Source: Kangiellaceae bacterium (GTDB taxonomy: Bacteria; Pseudomonadota; Gammaproteobacteria; Enterobacterales; Kangiellaceae). From it: a DNA stretch of 40,551 nt. The notes under the pieces were generated by a model. That model was not told the DNA's origin and did not search any database. It saw only the letters and a program-made list of their open reading frames with translations. Where the stretch lies: positions 1-40,551 of the forward strand of contig JAHRVB010000019.1 of assembly GCA_019090895.1 (NCBI GenBank). The letters run 5' to 3'. The position numbers and the translations under genes were made by a program. Each line of letters begins with the position of its first letter. Within the stretch, counting starts at the first letter, position 1. Of the stretch, positions 1-8,282 are shown in pieces.

Positions 1-231
1 AAATATTTCAAAGCCGTAATAACCTGCTCCTGATTTTCTTTCGGTCCGAGCCAGCGCGTATTCGTCACCGGTGTCAGGATGAAGAAAGACTGGAAAATCT
101 TTTCCAACTTGCTTAAAGCCCTTATCAAGTAAATCAGAAGGGGTTGCTCCAACAACAACCCAATCATTGTCCAATACTGGATAGTCGAGCAATTTATCCC
201 TTACAGCGCCTCCGACCAAGTAAACTTGCAT
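1..231 (-). CDS. cca: CCA-adding enzyme (tRNA nucleotidyltransferase), N-terminal 77 residues, cut by window edge
   Basis: This is the start of tRNA nucleotidyltransferase, the cytoplasmic enzyme that builds or repairs the 3'-CCA end of tRNAs from CTP and ATP. Seen: the peptide begins [15 protein letters not shown], the nucleotidyltransferase G-G-x-V-R-D signature, followed by a DNDWVVVG segment, where the D-x-D pair binds the metal, and by an [10 protein letters not shown] stretch close to E. coli Cca. The ATG at 231 is the natural start because the family begins at this MxxYLVGG sequence. The rest of the protein (about 410 residues in enterobacterial Cca) lies left of position 1, so the HD phosphohydrolase domain of the multifunctional form cannot be checked. 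In E. coli cca sits next to ygiM and ygiF; homologues of both occur here about 12 kb away. Confidence 0.95.
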   Translation of the reverse strand, partial: MQVYLVGGAVRDKLLDYPVLDNDWVVVGATPSDLLDKGFKQVGKDFPVFLHPDTGDEYALARTERKSGAGYYGFEIF

Positions 232-257
232 TTTCTAATACAACAGGTAAGAAGTCG

Positions 258-656
258 TTATTTTATAAAACGAAAGTTAAAGGGGTATTGATAACGCTCG
301 CCTTCATTCGCTTTAATTGCCGCCATTATGATAACAATTAACTCAAATATCGCTAACCCGAACATTAAGAACACACCAATAACCACAAACATCAATACAA
401 ATGAAATCATAAAAGCAATCGCCATAGTGATTTGAAAATTCACAGATTCCTTACCGTGATAATCGATGTACTCTGATTGATCTTTCTTCATGAGCCAAAT
501 AACCAATGGACCAATAATCATACCGAAGGGAATGACTAACCCTGCAAAAGCTGCCAAATGGCAAAACATCCCCATATTTTTATCGTCTTGACTCAGTGTT
601 GCTTCCGCAACGGGTTGGTTGGTTTCTTCTTGACTTGGACTGGTATTCTCACTCAT
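258..656 (-). CDS. DUF4870 family small membrane protein
   Basis: A 132-residue inner-membrane protein of the DUF4870 (Tic20-like) type, function unknown. Seen: a polar N-terminus rich in Gln, Glu and Ser; the typical first block with MGMFCHLAAFAG leading into a hydrophobic helix; a short YIDYHGKESVNFQ loop, which is the family hallmark; then two more strongly hydrophobic helices and a basic RYQYPFNFRFIK end. The frame can be extended upstream to a TTG at 722, but I place the start at the ATG at 656 because AAGGAA lies just upstream of it and the extra 22 residues are not family-like. A sigma70 promoter candidate for it lies at 694-722. It is divergent from gspA and separated from cca by 26 bases. 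Nothing in the neighbourhood suggests a specific role. Confidence 0.85.
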   Translation of the reverse strand: MSENTSPSQEETNQPVAEATLSQDDKNMGMFCHLAAFAGLVIPFGMIIGPLVIWLMKKDQSEYIDYHGKESVNFQITMAIAFMISFVLMFVVIGVFLMFGLAIFELIVIIMAAIKANEGERYQYPFNFRFIK

Positions 657-693
657 TATGTTTTCCTTATGATGGGGCTTCAAATAGGGCACC

Positions 694-722
694 AATATAC
701 CCTTAAAAGCTTGCTTATCCAA
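694..722 (-). promoter_or_regulatory. Predicted sigma70 promoter for the DUF4870 gene
   Basis: On the minus strand TTGGAT (717-722) and TATATT (694-699) are separated by exactly 17 bases. The -10 is followed by a G/C-containing GGTGCCC. The resulting start point would give a leader of about 30 bases before the ATG at 656. This is a pattern match only. Confidence 0.5.
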
Positions 723-769
723 ATAAATGGAAGAAACAACTTAAATAACAAACTATCGACTAGCCGCAT

Positions 770-2461
770 ATGTATTTATCCCACTTTTTACTGAATGAAC
801 GACCTTTTTCGATTTCGCCTGACCCGCGATTTCTATTTATGAGTAATCGTTATCGCGAAGCCCTTGCTCACTTGACCTATGGGGTTGAGGATGGAGGGGG
901 GTTTGTATTACTCACGGGCGAAGTTGGTACGGGCAAGACCACAGTTTGTCGTTGCTTATTACAGCAACTGCCGGATAAAACTCGTTTAGCATTCGTATTA
1001 AATCCCAAGCTTAATAGTCTCGAACTTCTAGCGACAATTTGTGATGAATTGAAAATCGATTATCCTGAAAATAGTAATAGTCTAAAATTACTAACAGACA
1101 AATTGAGCGAATATCTCCTTGAATGCTACAACAAAGATCTTAGCGTTGTAGTAATGATCGATGAAGCTCAAAATATTGATTCCGAAGTGCTTGAACAAAT
1201 TAGGTTATTGACCAACCTAGAAACCAATCAAAAGAAATTGCTGCAAATTATCTTGGTAGGGCAACCTGAACTTCAAGAAAAACTGGCAAAGCGTGAACTT
1301 CGTCAATTGGCTCAAAGAATTACTGCTCGCTATCACCTCCGTCCTTTAAATTTAAAAGAGACTATGGCTTACGTACTCCATCGGGTACGCATCGCTGGCG
1401 GTAAAAAGTCATTGTTTAGTCGTAAGTCAATAGAACAGTTACACAATAAAACTGCTGGAATTCCACGATTAATTAATACTATTTGTGATCGCGCTTTGGT
1501 GGCGGCGAGTAGTAGAAATAAGATTCAAGTGGATCACAAAATTATGCAGGAAGCAATTACCGATGTGATGGAGGGGCAAAAGCATTCAGATACATTGGTC
1601 AATAAACCTCACATTGGATATCCAAAATTCGCATTACTTGCATCGGTTGTTGTCGCTGTATTTGTGGCCGCTTTTTGGTTGGGGCAACAATCCAAGCAGC
1701 CTCAAATCAATGAAACAAAACCGCAGTCCAGTCAACAGGTCAATCAATCGAGTCAAATTTTGTCTAAACAAGCTGTAGATAGCCCAAATTTGTTAGTTCT
1801 TGAATCAGATGAAATTGAGTCATCCCCCGTCACTCGAAGAAGCCAAGCAACTTTGGTTGATCATTTATTAGGTAATGAGCGGTGGGACAACAATGGTTAT
1901 TGGTCGATGCAGCAACTTTTAAGTTTGTGGCAAATTGATTATTCTCCGCTTTCAGATGGACCTAGTTGTCCGTTTGCCAAAGGTTTTGGATTATTATGTG
2001 AAACTTCTATTGGAAACTGGCAGCAATTACGGCAGTTAAACCGACCGGCAGTTTTAAAGTTCTCAGCTGGCTTACAAGGAGAGTTTTGGGGAACCGTGCA
2101 ATCTCTATCTGGACTAGAGGCTAAATTAAAATTCGGAGAGCGTGAAGTAAGCGTTGGACTCGATGAGCTTTCAACAATCTGGACCGGCGAGTTCAAGTTG
2201 GTTTGGCAAGCACCCCAAGGATACCAGGGAGAACTAAAGCTTGGTGATCGTGGAGACTCTGTCAATTGGCTCAGTGACCAAATGCGAATACTTGGCGCCG
2301 ACCAATTATCAACTTCAAGTGTGTTTGATCAGTCGCTTAAACTGGCAGTAAGTGAATTCCAGCGGCAACGGAGTATCACAGCTGACGGTATCGCAGGAAT
2401 GCACACCATCTTAATGATTAACCGAGAAACACTTGATGGAATACCGATGCTTCAAGAGTAA
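770..2461 (+). CDS. gspA: General secretion pathway ATPase GspA/ExeA with peptidoglycan-binding domain
   Basis: A 563-residue inner-membrane ATPase of the ExeA/GspA family. In Aeromonas, ExeA with ExeB binds peptidoglycan and promotes insertion and assembly of the type II secretin. Seen: an AAA domain with Walker A GEVGTGKTT (about residues 50-58), Walker B VVVMIDEAQ (Asp131, Glu132) and a sensor-type LVGQPEL segment; one transmembrane helix at about 286-304; a Gln/Ser-rich linker; and a C-terminal PG_binding_1 domain at about 490-550 with the G-D-x-G-D-S-V start and a TADGIAG motif. The ATG at 770 begins MYLSHFLLNERPFSISPDPRF, the standard family opening. gspB follows after 53 bases, almost certainly the same operon. 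MshM-type ATPases are related, but the peptidoglycan-binding end and the gspB neighbour favour GspA. Confidence 0.92.
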   Translation: MYLSHFLLNERPFSISPDPRFLFMSNRYREALAHLTYGVEDGGGFVLLTGEVGTGKTTVCRCLLQQLPDKTRLAFVLNPKLNSLELLATICDELKIDYPENSNSLKLLTDKLSEYLLECYNKDLSVVVMIDEAQNIDSEVLEQIRLLTNLETNQKKLLQIILVGQPELQEKLAKRELRQLAQRITARYHLRPLNLKETMAYVLHRVRIAGGKKSLFSRKSIEQLHNKTAGIPRLINTICDRALVAASSRNKIQVDHKIMQEAITDVMEGQKHSDTLVNKPHIGYPKFALLASVVVAVFVAAFWLGQQSKQPQINETKPQSSQQVNQSSQILSKQAVDSPNLLVLESDEIESSPVTRRSQATLVDHLLGNERWDNNGYWSMQQLLSLWQIDYSPLSDGPSCPFAKGFGLLCETSIGNWQQLRQLNRPAVLKFSAGLQGEFWGTVQSLSGLEAKLKFGEREVSVGLDELSTIWTGEFKLVWQAPQGYQGELKLGDRGDSVNWLSDQMRILGADQLSTSSVFDQSLKLAVSEFQRQRSITADGIAGMHTILMINRETLDGIPMLQE

Positions 2462-2514
2462 TTTTTTCACGAAGTCATATTTAATAACTAAATTTTTTTA
2501 AAAAGAGTAACAAA

Positions 2515-3276
2515 ATGTCCATATTATTGGAGTCACTAAATCAATCATCAAAAGCTGGCGAGCAGGGCGTGCCAAACCTTGCCGACAATCATTTTGACGA
2601 TGAGATTCTAAGTGATGAATGGCAACTCAAAAAAGTAAAGTTTTGGAAGATGGTTTCATTTTTCCTTGTTACAGTATTAATAGTGATCGTTTTCTTTTTT
2701 TATCAAGTAGTCACCCAACTATCAGACCAGTCAGTTTTGATTTTGAATCTACAAAATCAAACGATGAATGTGAGAGCTCTTACGGATATAAATTCTGGAG
2801 AACAGCAAGTACCAGCGGAGCCTGTGAACGACACAGACATCAAACCAGAATCAAACATGAAAGTAGAGAAGCTAGAGGCAAACACGATTGGTTCGGTAGC
2901 AGCAACTAACCAGCCCGAAAAAACACTAAAAAGAAAATATACACCAGCAAAGGTGACGGTCAATAATCGGGAGCAAAGTGTTCAAACAGTTAGTACACCA
3001 CAGGTAAAATCTATGGACTCTATTGGCAGTGATATGGGTGCTGCTATCACCGAGTTTGAGTCGCTCTCAGTCGCAGAGAAACAGCAAATGCCAGAATTAG
3101 AAATTAGCTCTTACGCTGTCTCTAGCAATAGTAAAAAGAGCTTTGTGGTATTAAACGGTGCTTTTTATGCTCAAGGCGAAATAATTGCACCCAATCTAGT
3201 GCTAGTCAGCATTGAAAAAGAAAGTATTGTTGTACAATATTACCAGCAGCTAATTAGAAAGAAATACGGTTTATGA
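2515..3276 (+). CDS. gspB: General secretion pathway protein B (GspB/ExeB)
   Basis: A 253-residue bitopic inner-membrane protein, the partner of GspA in the ExeAB complex that helps the type II secretin cross the cell wall. Seen: a short cytoplasmic N-terminus opening MSILLESLNQSSK, typical for GspB; one transmembrane helix at about 47-64; a long low-complexity periplasmic linker; and a C-terminal T2SSB-type domain (about 205-253) ending in a pattern of hydrophobic strands (VVLNGAFYAQGEIIAPNLVLVSI) that matches the end of ExeB. The ATG is preceded by AAAGAG at a normal spacing. It is cotranscribed with gspA by position. The core gsp operon (gspC-N) is not in the window. The linker is variable in the family, so the identification rests on the ends and the neighbour. 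Confidence 0.85.
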   Translation: MSILLESLNQSSKAGEQGVPNLADNHFDDEILSDEWQLKKVKFWKMVSFFLVTVLIVIVFFFYQVVTQLSDQSVLILNLQNQTMNVRALTDINSGEQQVPAEPVNDTDIKPESNMKVEKLEANTIGSVAATNQPEKTLKRKYTPAKVTVNNREQSVQTVSTPQVKSMDSIGSDMGAAITEFESLSVAEKQQMPELEISSYAVSSNSKKSFVVLNGAFYAQGEIIAPNLVLVSIEKESIVVQYYQQLIRKKYGL

Positions 3277-3282
3277 TAATGG

Positions 3283-3311
3283 TTAGTTCTCTTTTCTTAA
3301 CACAATATAAT
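3283..3311 (+). promoter_or_regulatory. Possible promoter upstream of mrcB
   Basis: A perfect TATAAT (3306-3311) lies in the 125-base gap between gspB and mrcB, with a poor -35 match (TTAGTT, 3283-3288) at 17 bases. It would give mrcB its own transcript with a leader of about 80 bases. The -35 is weak, so gspAB read-through remains possible. Confidence 0.35.
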
Positions 3312-3401
3312 AAAGTGCTGAAACCAGCGTAGCTAAAATATTAGGATAACAATATCGTTGTCTTTAAAATCCACCTTTAAGATAAAGTTTATTTCGACAT
3401 T

Positions 3402-5654
3402 ATGGCAAGTATTTCTCTCTGGCAAAGAACCAAAACCTTCGTTGTTAAAGTCTCTTTGATCCTATTCGTATTTATTTTTTTTCTAGTTATTTATCTCGAT
3501 TCTAAAGTGCGTGATGAATTTAAACAACAGGCCTGGTCTATACCCGCAAAAGTGTATGCTCGACCCTTAAACTTCTCTCTCGGCCAGCGGTTGCTACTTT
3601 CCAATTTAACAGATGAACTCGAGATGCTCGGATATCGACAGAAGATTAAAGCGACTTCAAGTGGTGAATATGAGCAATATAATAATACACTAATCATTCA
3701 TACCCGACCGTTCAAATTTTGGGACGTTGCTCAAAAAGAACAACTAATCCAGCTTACGATTGAGAACAGTCGAATTGTTTCACTAATTGATTTTTCTACC
3801 CGAGAGTCGATCAACTACTTAAGGTTGGACCCGCTTTCTCTTGGAAACATTCAAGTCGACCCTAATTCGAACAACCAAGATCGGCAATTGGTTAAATTGT
3901 CTTCACTTCCAGATAGCTTCATAAGTGCATTACTCATTTCAGAAGATAGAAGTTTCCATGAGCATTGGGGGATATCTCTGAAAGGAATCGCTCGCGCTTT
4001 GTGGAGCAATATTAGTGCAGGTGAAATAACGCAAGGAGGCAGTACGCTGACTCAGCAACTAATGAAAAATCATTTTTTGTCCAATGAAAGAAGTCTATGG
4101 CGCAAAAGTCAAGAAGCATTGATGGCATTACTCACAGAAATTCATTATAGCAAAGAAATTATTTTACAAAGTTACGTTAACGAAGTTTATCTAGGACAAA
4201 GTCGAAATGCAGCGATTCACGGTTTCGCTCGCGCAAGTGAATTTTATTTTGACCGTCAGATATCTGAACTTAATTTACCGCAAGTTGCCTTGTTGGTTGG
4301 TATGGTCAAGGGGCCTTCTTATTACAATCCCAGAAATAATCCGGAGAGAGCGAAAGAGCGAAGAGATTTAGTGCTTCAACAAATGTTAGAACATCAGCTA
4401 ATCAGCCAATCAGATTATCAAGATTCGGTATCTCGTACCTTAATGGTAGTCAGTAAGCCTCCCAGTCGAACGAGTCGAGTGCCTGCTTTCATGGGAGTCG
4501 TTCGCAGAGAATTAGCGAATGATTTTTCCAGTTCCGCACTGTCAGCTGATGGATTAAAGTTGTTTACAACACTGGACCCGCTTGCCCAGAGAAGTGCTGA
4601 AGAATCTCTTACAAAAAGGTTAAACAGTTTAGAGAAAAATGTTAAGAAAAAGGATCTTCAAGGCGCAATCGTTTTAACAGACATTTCAAGTGGTGAAATT
4701 TTGTCAGTCGTCGGTGACCGAAATCCTAATTATGTCGGTTTTAATCGAGCGGTTGACGCATATCGACAAACAGGATCAGTGATCAAACCTTTCGTTTATT
4801 TAGCGGCGTTACAACGACCTGATGATTTCAGCCTAGTTAGCAAGGTCAATGACCAAAGTTTCTCGTTAACTGGTTCTGACGGAAGTATTTGGACTCCGAA
4901 AAATTATGATCGACAAGAGCACGGTGATCAAGACTTCAATATTGAGCTTGCTGAAGGACTGATAAATTCTTACAACATTGCGACTGCTCGTTTAGCGATG
5001 AAAGTTGGCATAAAAGAGGTCACGAACACTATCTTATCTTCTGGTTTTTCAAGGAAACTGCCTGCATACCCATCAATCGCGCTTGGAAGTAAAGAAATGT
5101 CACCACTCGAAGTCATCGAGCTGTATCAAGTGATAGCAAACCAGGGAATCGCAGTTAAACCGCAAGCTTTAATTGCGGTGCAGGACCAATACGGAAATTT
5201 AATAAATCGATACCCGAGAAAAAGTGAACAAGTGATCGATGAAGAGGCGGCTTTTTTGCTTCGTTATCTGTTGACTGAAGTGACTAAGCGCGGAACAGCA
5301 AAATCGCTTTCTTGGCAATTTCCAAAAGTAAATCTAGCAGGAAAAACAGGAACAACCAATGATCTTAGAGACAGTTGGTATGCAGGGTTTGACGATAATA
5401 AGTTAGCGGTCGTATGGATCGGTCGAGATGATAATAAGCCTACAGGACTGACAGGAGCAAGTGGCGCTCTTAAAGTTTGGACTGATTTATTTAAACAATT
5501 GAGTGCAACAACAATCGAACTCGCGAAACCGAGTGGAGTGGTATTTGGTTATCAGCAGAGCGGTTTTCTCAGTCAATTTAGTTCTTGCAGAAATAAAAGC
5601 CTAGTACCGTTCTATCAATCGCATATTCCTGATGAATATGAAATATGCGATTGA
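3402..5654 (+). CDS. mrcB: Penicillin-binding protein 1B, bifunctional peptidoglycan synthase
   Basis: A 750-residue class A PBP that polymerises lipid II and cross-links the glycan strands at the inner-membrane surface. Seen: one N-terminal membrane helix (about 14-32); a UB2H-like region with PAKVYARPL, typical of PBP1B rather than PBP1A; a GT51 transglycosylase domain with ISEDRSFHEHWG (catalytic Glu181), QGGSTLTQQLMKN (211-223) and the later YVNEVYLGQ motif; and a transpeptidase domain with SVIK (nucleophile Ser459), SYN (523-525) and KTGT (648-651). Its length is close to the usual PBP1B. It lies downstream of gspAB on the same strand and convergent with the gene at 5688. No outer-membrane LpoB partner is seen in the window. 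Confidence 0.95.
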   Translation: MASISLWQRTKTFVVKVSLILFVFIFFLVIYLDSKVRDEFKQQAWSIPAKVYARPLNFSLGQRLLLSNLTDELEMLGYRQKIKATSSGEYEQYNNTLIIHTRPFKFWDVAQKEQLIQLTIENSRIVSLIDFSTRESINYLRLDPLSLGNIQVDPNSNNQDRQLVKLSSLPDSFISALLISEDRSFHEHWGISLKGIARALWSNISAGEITQGGSTLTQQLMKNHFLSNERSLWRKSQEALMALLTEIHYSKEIILQSYVNEVYLGQSRNAAIHGFARASEFYFDRQISELNLPQVALLVGMVKGPSYYNPRNNPERAKERRDLVLQQMLEHQLISQSDYQDSVSRTLMVVSKPPSRTSRVPAFMGVVRRELANDFSSSALSADGLKLFTTLDPLAQRSAEESLTKRLNSLEKNVKKKDLQGAIVLTDISSGEILSVVGDRNPNYVGFNRAVDAYRQTGSVIKPFVYLAALQRPDDFSLVSKVNDQSFSLTGSDGSIWTPKNYDRQEHGDQDFNIELAEGLINSYNIATARLAMKVGIKEVTNTILSSGFSRKLPAYPSIALGSKEMSPLEVIELYQVIANQGIAVKPQALIAVQDQYGNLINRYPRKSEQVIDEEAAFLLRYLLTEVTKRGTAKSLSWQFPKVNLAGKTGTTNDLRDSWYAGFDDNKLAVVWIGRDDNKPTGLTGASGALKVWTDLFKQLSATTIELAKPSGVVFGYQQSGFLSQFSSCRNKSLVPFYQSHIPDEYEICD

Positions 5655-5687
5655 TGAACTTTTCAGAAATACTTCTGGATTGGAGTC

Positions 5688-7487
5688 TTAGTGGATTATT
5701 TTTTGCCGAGTGAATAACAAATAAAATAATGGTATAAGAAATACTGCTGGAATACTTCCACCACCGCCACTCGAACTCGAATCATCATCGCCTTGAGCAA
5801 CTCCACCACCCGAGTTGTCTGGAAATGCCCCATCATTTTCATTCAGTTTTAGTACAAATAAACCATACTCGATATCACTAACAATGATATTTCCACTGGG
5901 GAAATAGGGGTAAGTACCCCAAGCACCATTGAAGTTCGCTGAGTTATCTGCGGGTACAGAAAAAGTATCAAATAAAGCCACATCTTTCATGTCGGTCGGA
6001 TCTGACACGTCGATTACGCTTAATCCTCGGCGATAATTTGACATGTAGTAATAATTACCTAAGGTAAAACCATTGTGATCAATTGCTGCCGTTTGCCCAG
6101 TATAAATACCTGCGATGGAAGGATTACTGAGATCGCTAATATCGAGTGCTCTCAGGGTCGTATTGATACCTTGATTTTGTTCGTCTAATTCGTCTTGGAT
6201 AAAAATAGTCATTTTATCTTCGGACCACCAACCCGAGTGGGTATAGCTTGCGCCGGCGTAGCCTGTGCTACTTAACAAAGTAGGAACATTGATATCAGTC
6301 ATATCCCAAATATCAACGGTGCGTTCGTTAAAGTCTATAAATAGTTCGCAGGGGTTACTACCGTTACGACAACTAGCTGTTCGTGAATCCGTGATAACAA
6401 GACTCGTCGCATCGTGAACGTATCCAGCGCCGGTTGGTGCAGCTGTTACCAATGCTGGACTAATTGGATTGACTAGATCAAATACTCTAAATGCACCGCC
6501 TCCTTTATTAGATCCTTCTACGTAAATATAAGGTGTCATTGCTTCTAATGCTGTGCCGTCTGCATAGTTAACATTACTTAGATAAACGTTATGCGCAGAA
6601 GAAAATTCTGAAATGGTCGCGGCTAACGTCACTTCATTAGGAAGGTCTGTTAAATCGAGAATTTGCATTCCTTGAGAGTTTGCTTCCGTCGTCACATAGG
6701 CATAGGCCATATACTCTGACGTGGATTGGTCGAGATATTGATAAACCTTAATATCTCGCCAAGTAGAGCTAATACCCGAAATCGAACCTATTTCAATTGG
6801 CTGAGTTGGGTCGGTAATATCAACAACTACGGTAGCATTTCTAAGCCCCATAATTGCATACTCTCGTTGATTGTTTAGGTCGACAAAACCCCAAATATCA
6901 TTTGCACTGGTTGGTGAGGAACTAAACTCGTTCAATGGCATGTGAGATTGCAAGTCGATGTTATGGCATTCATAAGTTGCCGCCATCCCATTTTCGCAGG
7001 CAGCAGGGCCTTCGACTTTATTGGTGATTTTTTGATAAGTATCTAACATTTTTTTGTCTTCAATACTTAACTGTATGTCGCTATCTTTAGTATCCTGATT
7101 TAATTTGAAGCCTCTTTGGTCGAGTCGCTCACGGTACTTTGCTGGAATTCCAGTAATGGTAGAAAGGTATTTTGTTTTACTGTTCTTTTTGAAGTTTTTC
7201 GAATACCCACCTTTTAATTCAACCATATCACTCAAAAGAAAAAAGATATCGAGACCTTTTGCGGGGTAGCTCCCTTCAGCGACGTGAATTTTGTCACCTT
7301 TTGACGATTGATTGACAGCATAAGCTATGGACTTACAGGGAAAACTTGGATTATTACAAACTCCGTCATCTGTACCTTGACTGCTAACAAATCGGATAGG
7401 ATGGGCACCGCTATGTGCGGAACAAGTAGAGCTCAAAAAAGACCCAAGTATGAAAATAGTCAATAAAGTAGTTCGATATTTATTCAT
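5688..7487 (-). CDS. Choice-of-anchor B family surface protein with GlyGly-CTERM-like tail
   Basis: A 599-residue exported protein of unknown function. Seen: an N-terminal signal peptide (MNKYRTTLLTIFILGSF..., ending near a C-S-A site); a segment resembling the start of DUF1565/parallel beta-helix proteins (CNNPSFPCKSIAYAVNQSS, K-I-H-V-A-E-G-S-Y); then a long series of LVIVD-type repeats with the recurrent V-D-I-(T/S)-D-P pattern, likely a beta-propeller; and a C-terminus with an acidic/Ser run, GGGGSIPA, a hydrophobic stretch and a basic R-Q-K end. That tripartite tail is what GlyGly-CTERM (rhombosortase-processed) proteins show. I chose the ATG at 7487 over an upstream TTG at 7508 because it opens a clean signal peptide and has AAGG upstream. 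It is convergent with mrcB. The GspAB genes nearby fit, because GlyGly-CTERM proteins are linked to type II secretion. Confidence 0.8.
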   Translation of the reverse strand: MNKYRTTLLTIFILGSFLSSTCSAHSGAHPIRFVSSQGTDDGVCNNPSFPCKSIAYAVNQSSKGDKIHVAEGSYPAKGLDIFFLLSDMVELKGGYSKNFKKNSKTKYLSTITGIPAKYRERLDQRGFKLNQDTKDSDIQLSIEDKKMLDTYQKITNKVEGPAACENGMAATYECHNIDLQSHMPLNEFSSSPTSANDIWGFVDLNNQREYAIMGLRNATVVVDITDPTQPIEIGSISGISSTWRDIKVYQYLDQSTSEYMAYAYVTTEANSQGMQILDLTDLPNEVTLAATISEFSSAHNVYLSNVNYADGTALEAMTPYIYVEGSNKGGGAFRVFDLVNPISPALVTAAPTGAGYVHDATSLVITDSRTASCRNGSNPCELFIDFNERTVDIWDMTDINVPTLLSSTGYAGASYTHSGWWSEDKMTIFIQDELDEQNQGINTTLRALDISDLSNPSIAGIYTGQTAAIDHNGFTLGNYYYMSNYRRGLSVIDVSDPTDMKDVALFDTFSVPADNSANFNGAWGTYPYFPSGNIIVSDIEYGLFVLKLNENDGAFPDNSGGGVAQGDDDSSSSGGGGSIPAVFLIPLFYLLFTRQKIIH

Positions 7488-7667
7488 AGAAGATAACCTT
7501 GAAATCAAATGACTTTAGTCTTTAATATGATACTGAAGTACCAGTACATACTAACTCTAGCAAGTTACTAAAATTAGTAAAGTGAACTAGTGCCAAATTA
7601 TCTTTTTTGCAATAAACTGGACAAAGTGATTGGTTTTATACGATACAAAGCTAGTTAAAGGAAAAAG

Positions 7668-8093
7668 ATGACATTTCAATTAGATTCTACGCTCAAAAGT
7701 GACAGCTATATTGTCGGAAGTTTTCAACTTAGTCTGTTGTTGCTGATGAACGATGCCCAATATCCTTGGTTCACATTAGTACCGCAGCGCGATAATAAGA
7801 CCGAAATATACGAGTTGACTGAGAGTGATCAACAACTTTTTTGGCTTGAATCACGAATATTGTCTACAGTAATGATGGATGTTCTTAAAGGGGATAAACT
7901 TAATGTTGCGGCAATTGGTAACCTTGTACCACAATTACACCTGCATCATGTTGTCAGATTTAAGACTGACAGCTGCTGGCCCAAACCAATTTGGGGCCAG
8001 AATCCAATGATTCGTTATCAGGAATTAGAGCGAGACTTGATCATTAAAAAGATTTTGCCAAAGCTATCCGTTTTTGGTTTTCAACCACTTTAG
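7668..8093 (+). CDS. HIT domain protein (histidine triad hydrolase/transferase family)
   Basis: A 141-residue cytoplasmic protein of the HIT superfamily, nucleotide hydrolases or transferases acting on substrates such as dinucleoside polyphosphates. Seen: the LVPQ..N..EIYEL nucleotide-binding opening; a KLNVAAIGNLVPQLHLHHVVRF block in which the triad reads Gln89-L-His91-L-His93-His94-V; and a W-P-x-P-I-W-G end. The first triad His is Gln, which I recall as common in this proteobacterial subgroup, and the nucleophilic His91 position is kept. The start is the ATG at 7668 with AAAGGAAAAAG directly upstream. It stands alone before dksA, with its own 159-base upstream region shared divergently with the surface-protein gene. 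The actual substrate cannot be told from sequence. Confidence 0.85.
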   Translation: MTFQLDSTLKSDSYIVGSFQLSLLLLMNDAQYPWFTLVPQRDNKTEIYELTESDQQLFWLESRILSTVMMDVLKGDKLNVAAIGNLVPQLHLHHVVRFKTDSCWPKPIWGQNPMIRYQELERDLIIKKILPKLSVFGFQPL

Positions 8094-8140
8094 TGACCCA
8101 AAAAACAAACTATAACAAAGAGTAATAAATAAAAATTGTG

Positions 8141-8169
8141 TTGTTCTATCAGTTTGTATGTGCTATAAA
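8141..8169 (+). promoter_or_regulatory. Predicted dksA promoter with extended -10 and GC-rich discriminator
   Basis: TTGTTC (8141-8146), a 17-base spacer and TATAAA (8164-8169) preceded by TGC (extended -10 TGn). The next bases, TCCGCGCC, form a GC-rich discriminator. Such discriminators are typical of promoters inhibited by ppGpp and DksA. That would fit the negative autoregulation known for E. coli dksA, but here it is inferred only from the sequence. Confidence 0.55.
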
Positions 8170-8183
8170 TCCGCGCCTTGATA

Positions 8184-8222
8184 AAAAGTCGCAGTTCGAT
8201 TTTCGAATAAAAGCGATTTTTT
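8184..8222 (+). promoter_or_regulatory. Hairpin with U-run in the dksA leader (possible attenuator)
   Basis: AAAAGTCGC (8184-8192) can pair with GCGATTTTT (8213-8221), with one G-U pair. Inside it TTCGA-TTT-TCGAA forms a second perfect small stem. The outer stem ends in a T-run, as in an intrinsic terminator. It sits between the predicted dksA promoter and the ATG at 8283, so it may cause partial termination or only mark the leader structure. Confidence 0.3.
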
Positions 8223-8282
8223 CTTGGAATTAGAATTTAGAAAACGTTTTAATATCAGATAGTTAACCTGGCGGAGAACCAA

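Noticed and set aside
144..341. Short plus-strand frame across the cca start and DUF4870 end
   Set aside because: It is antisense to two well-supported genes and has no family-like sequence.
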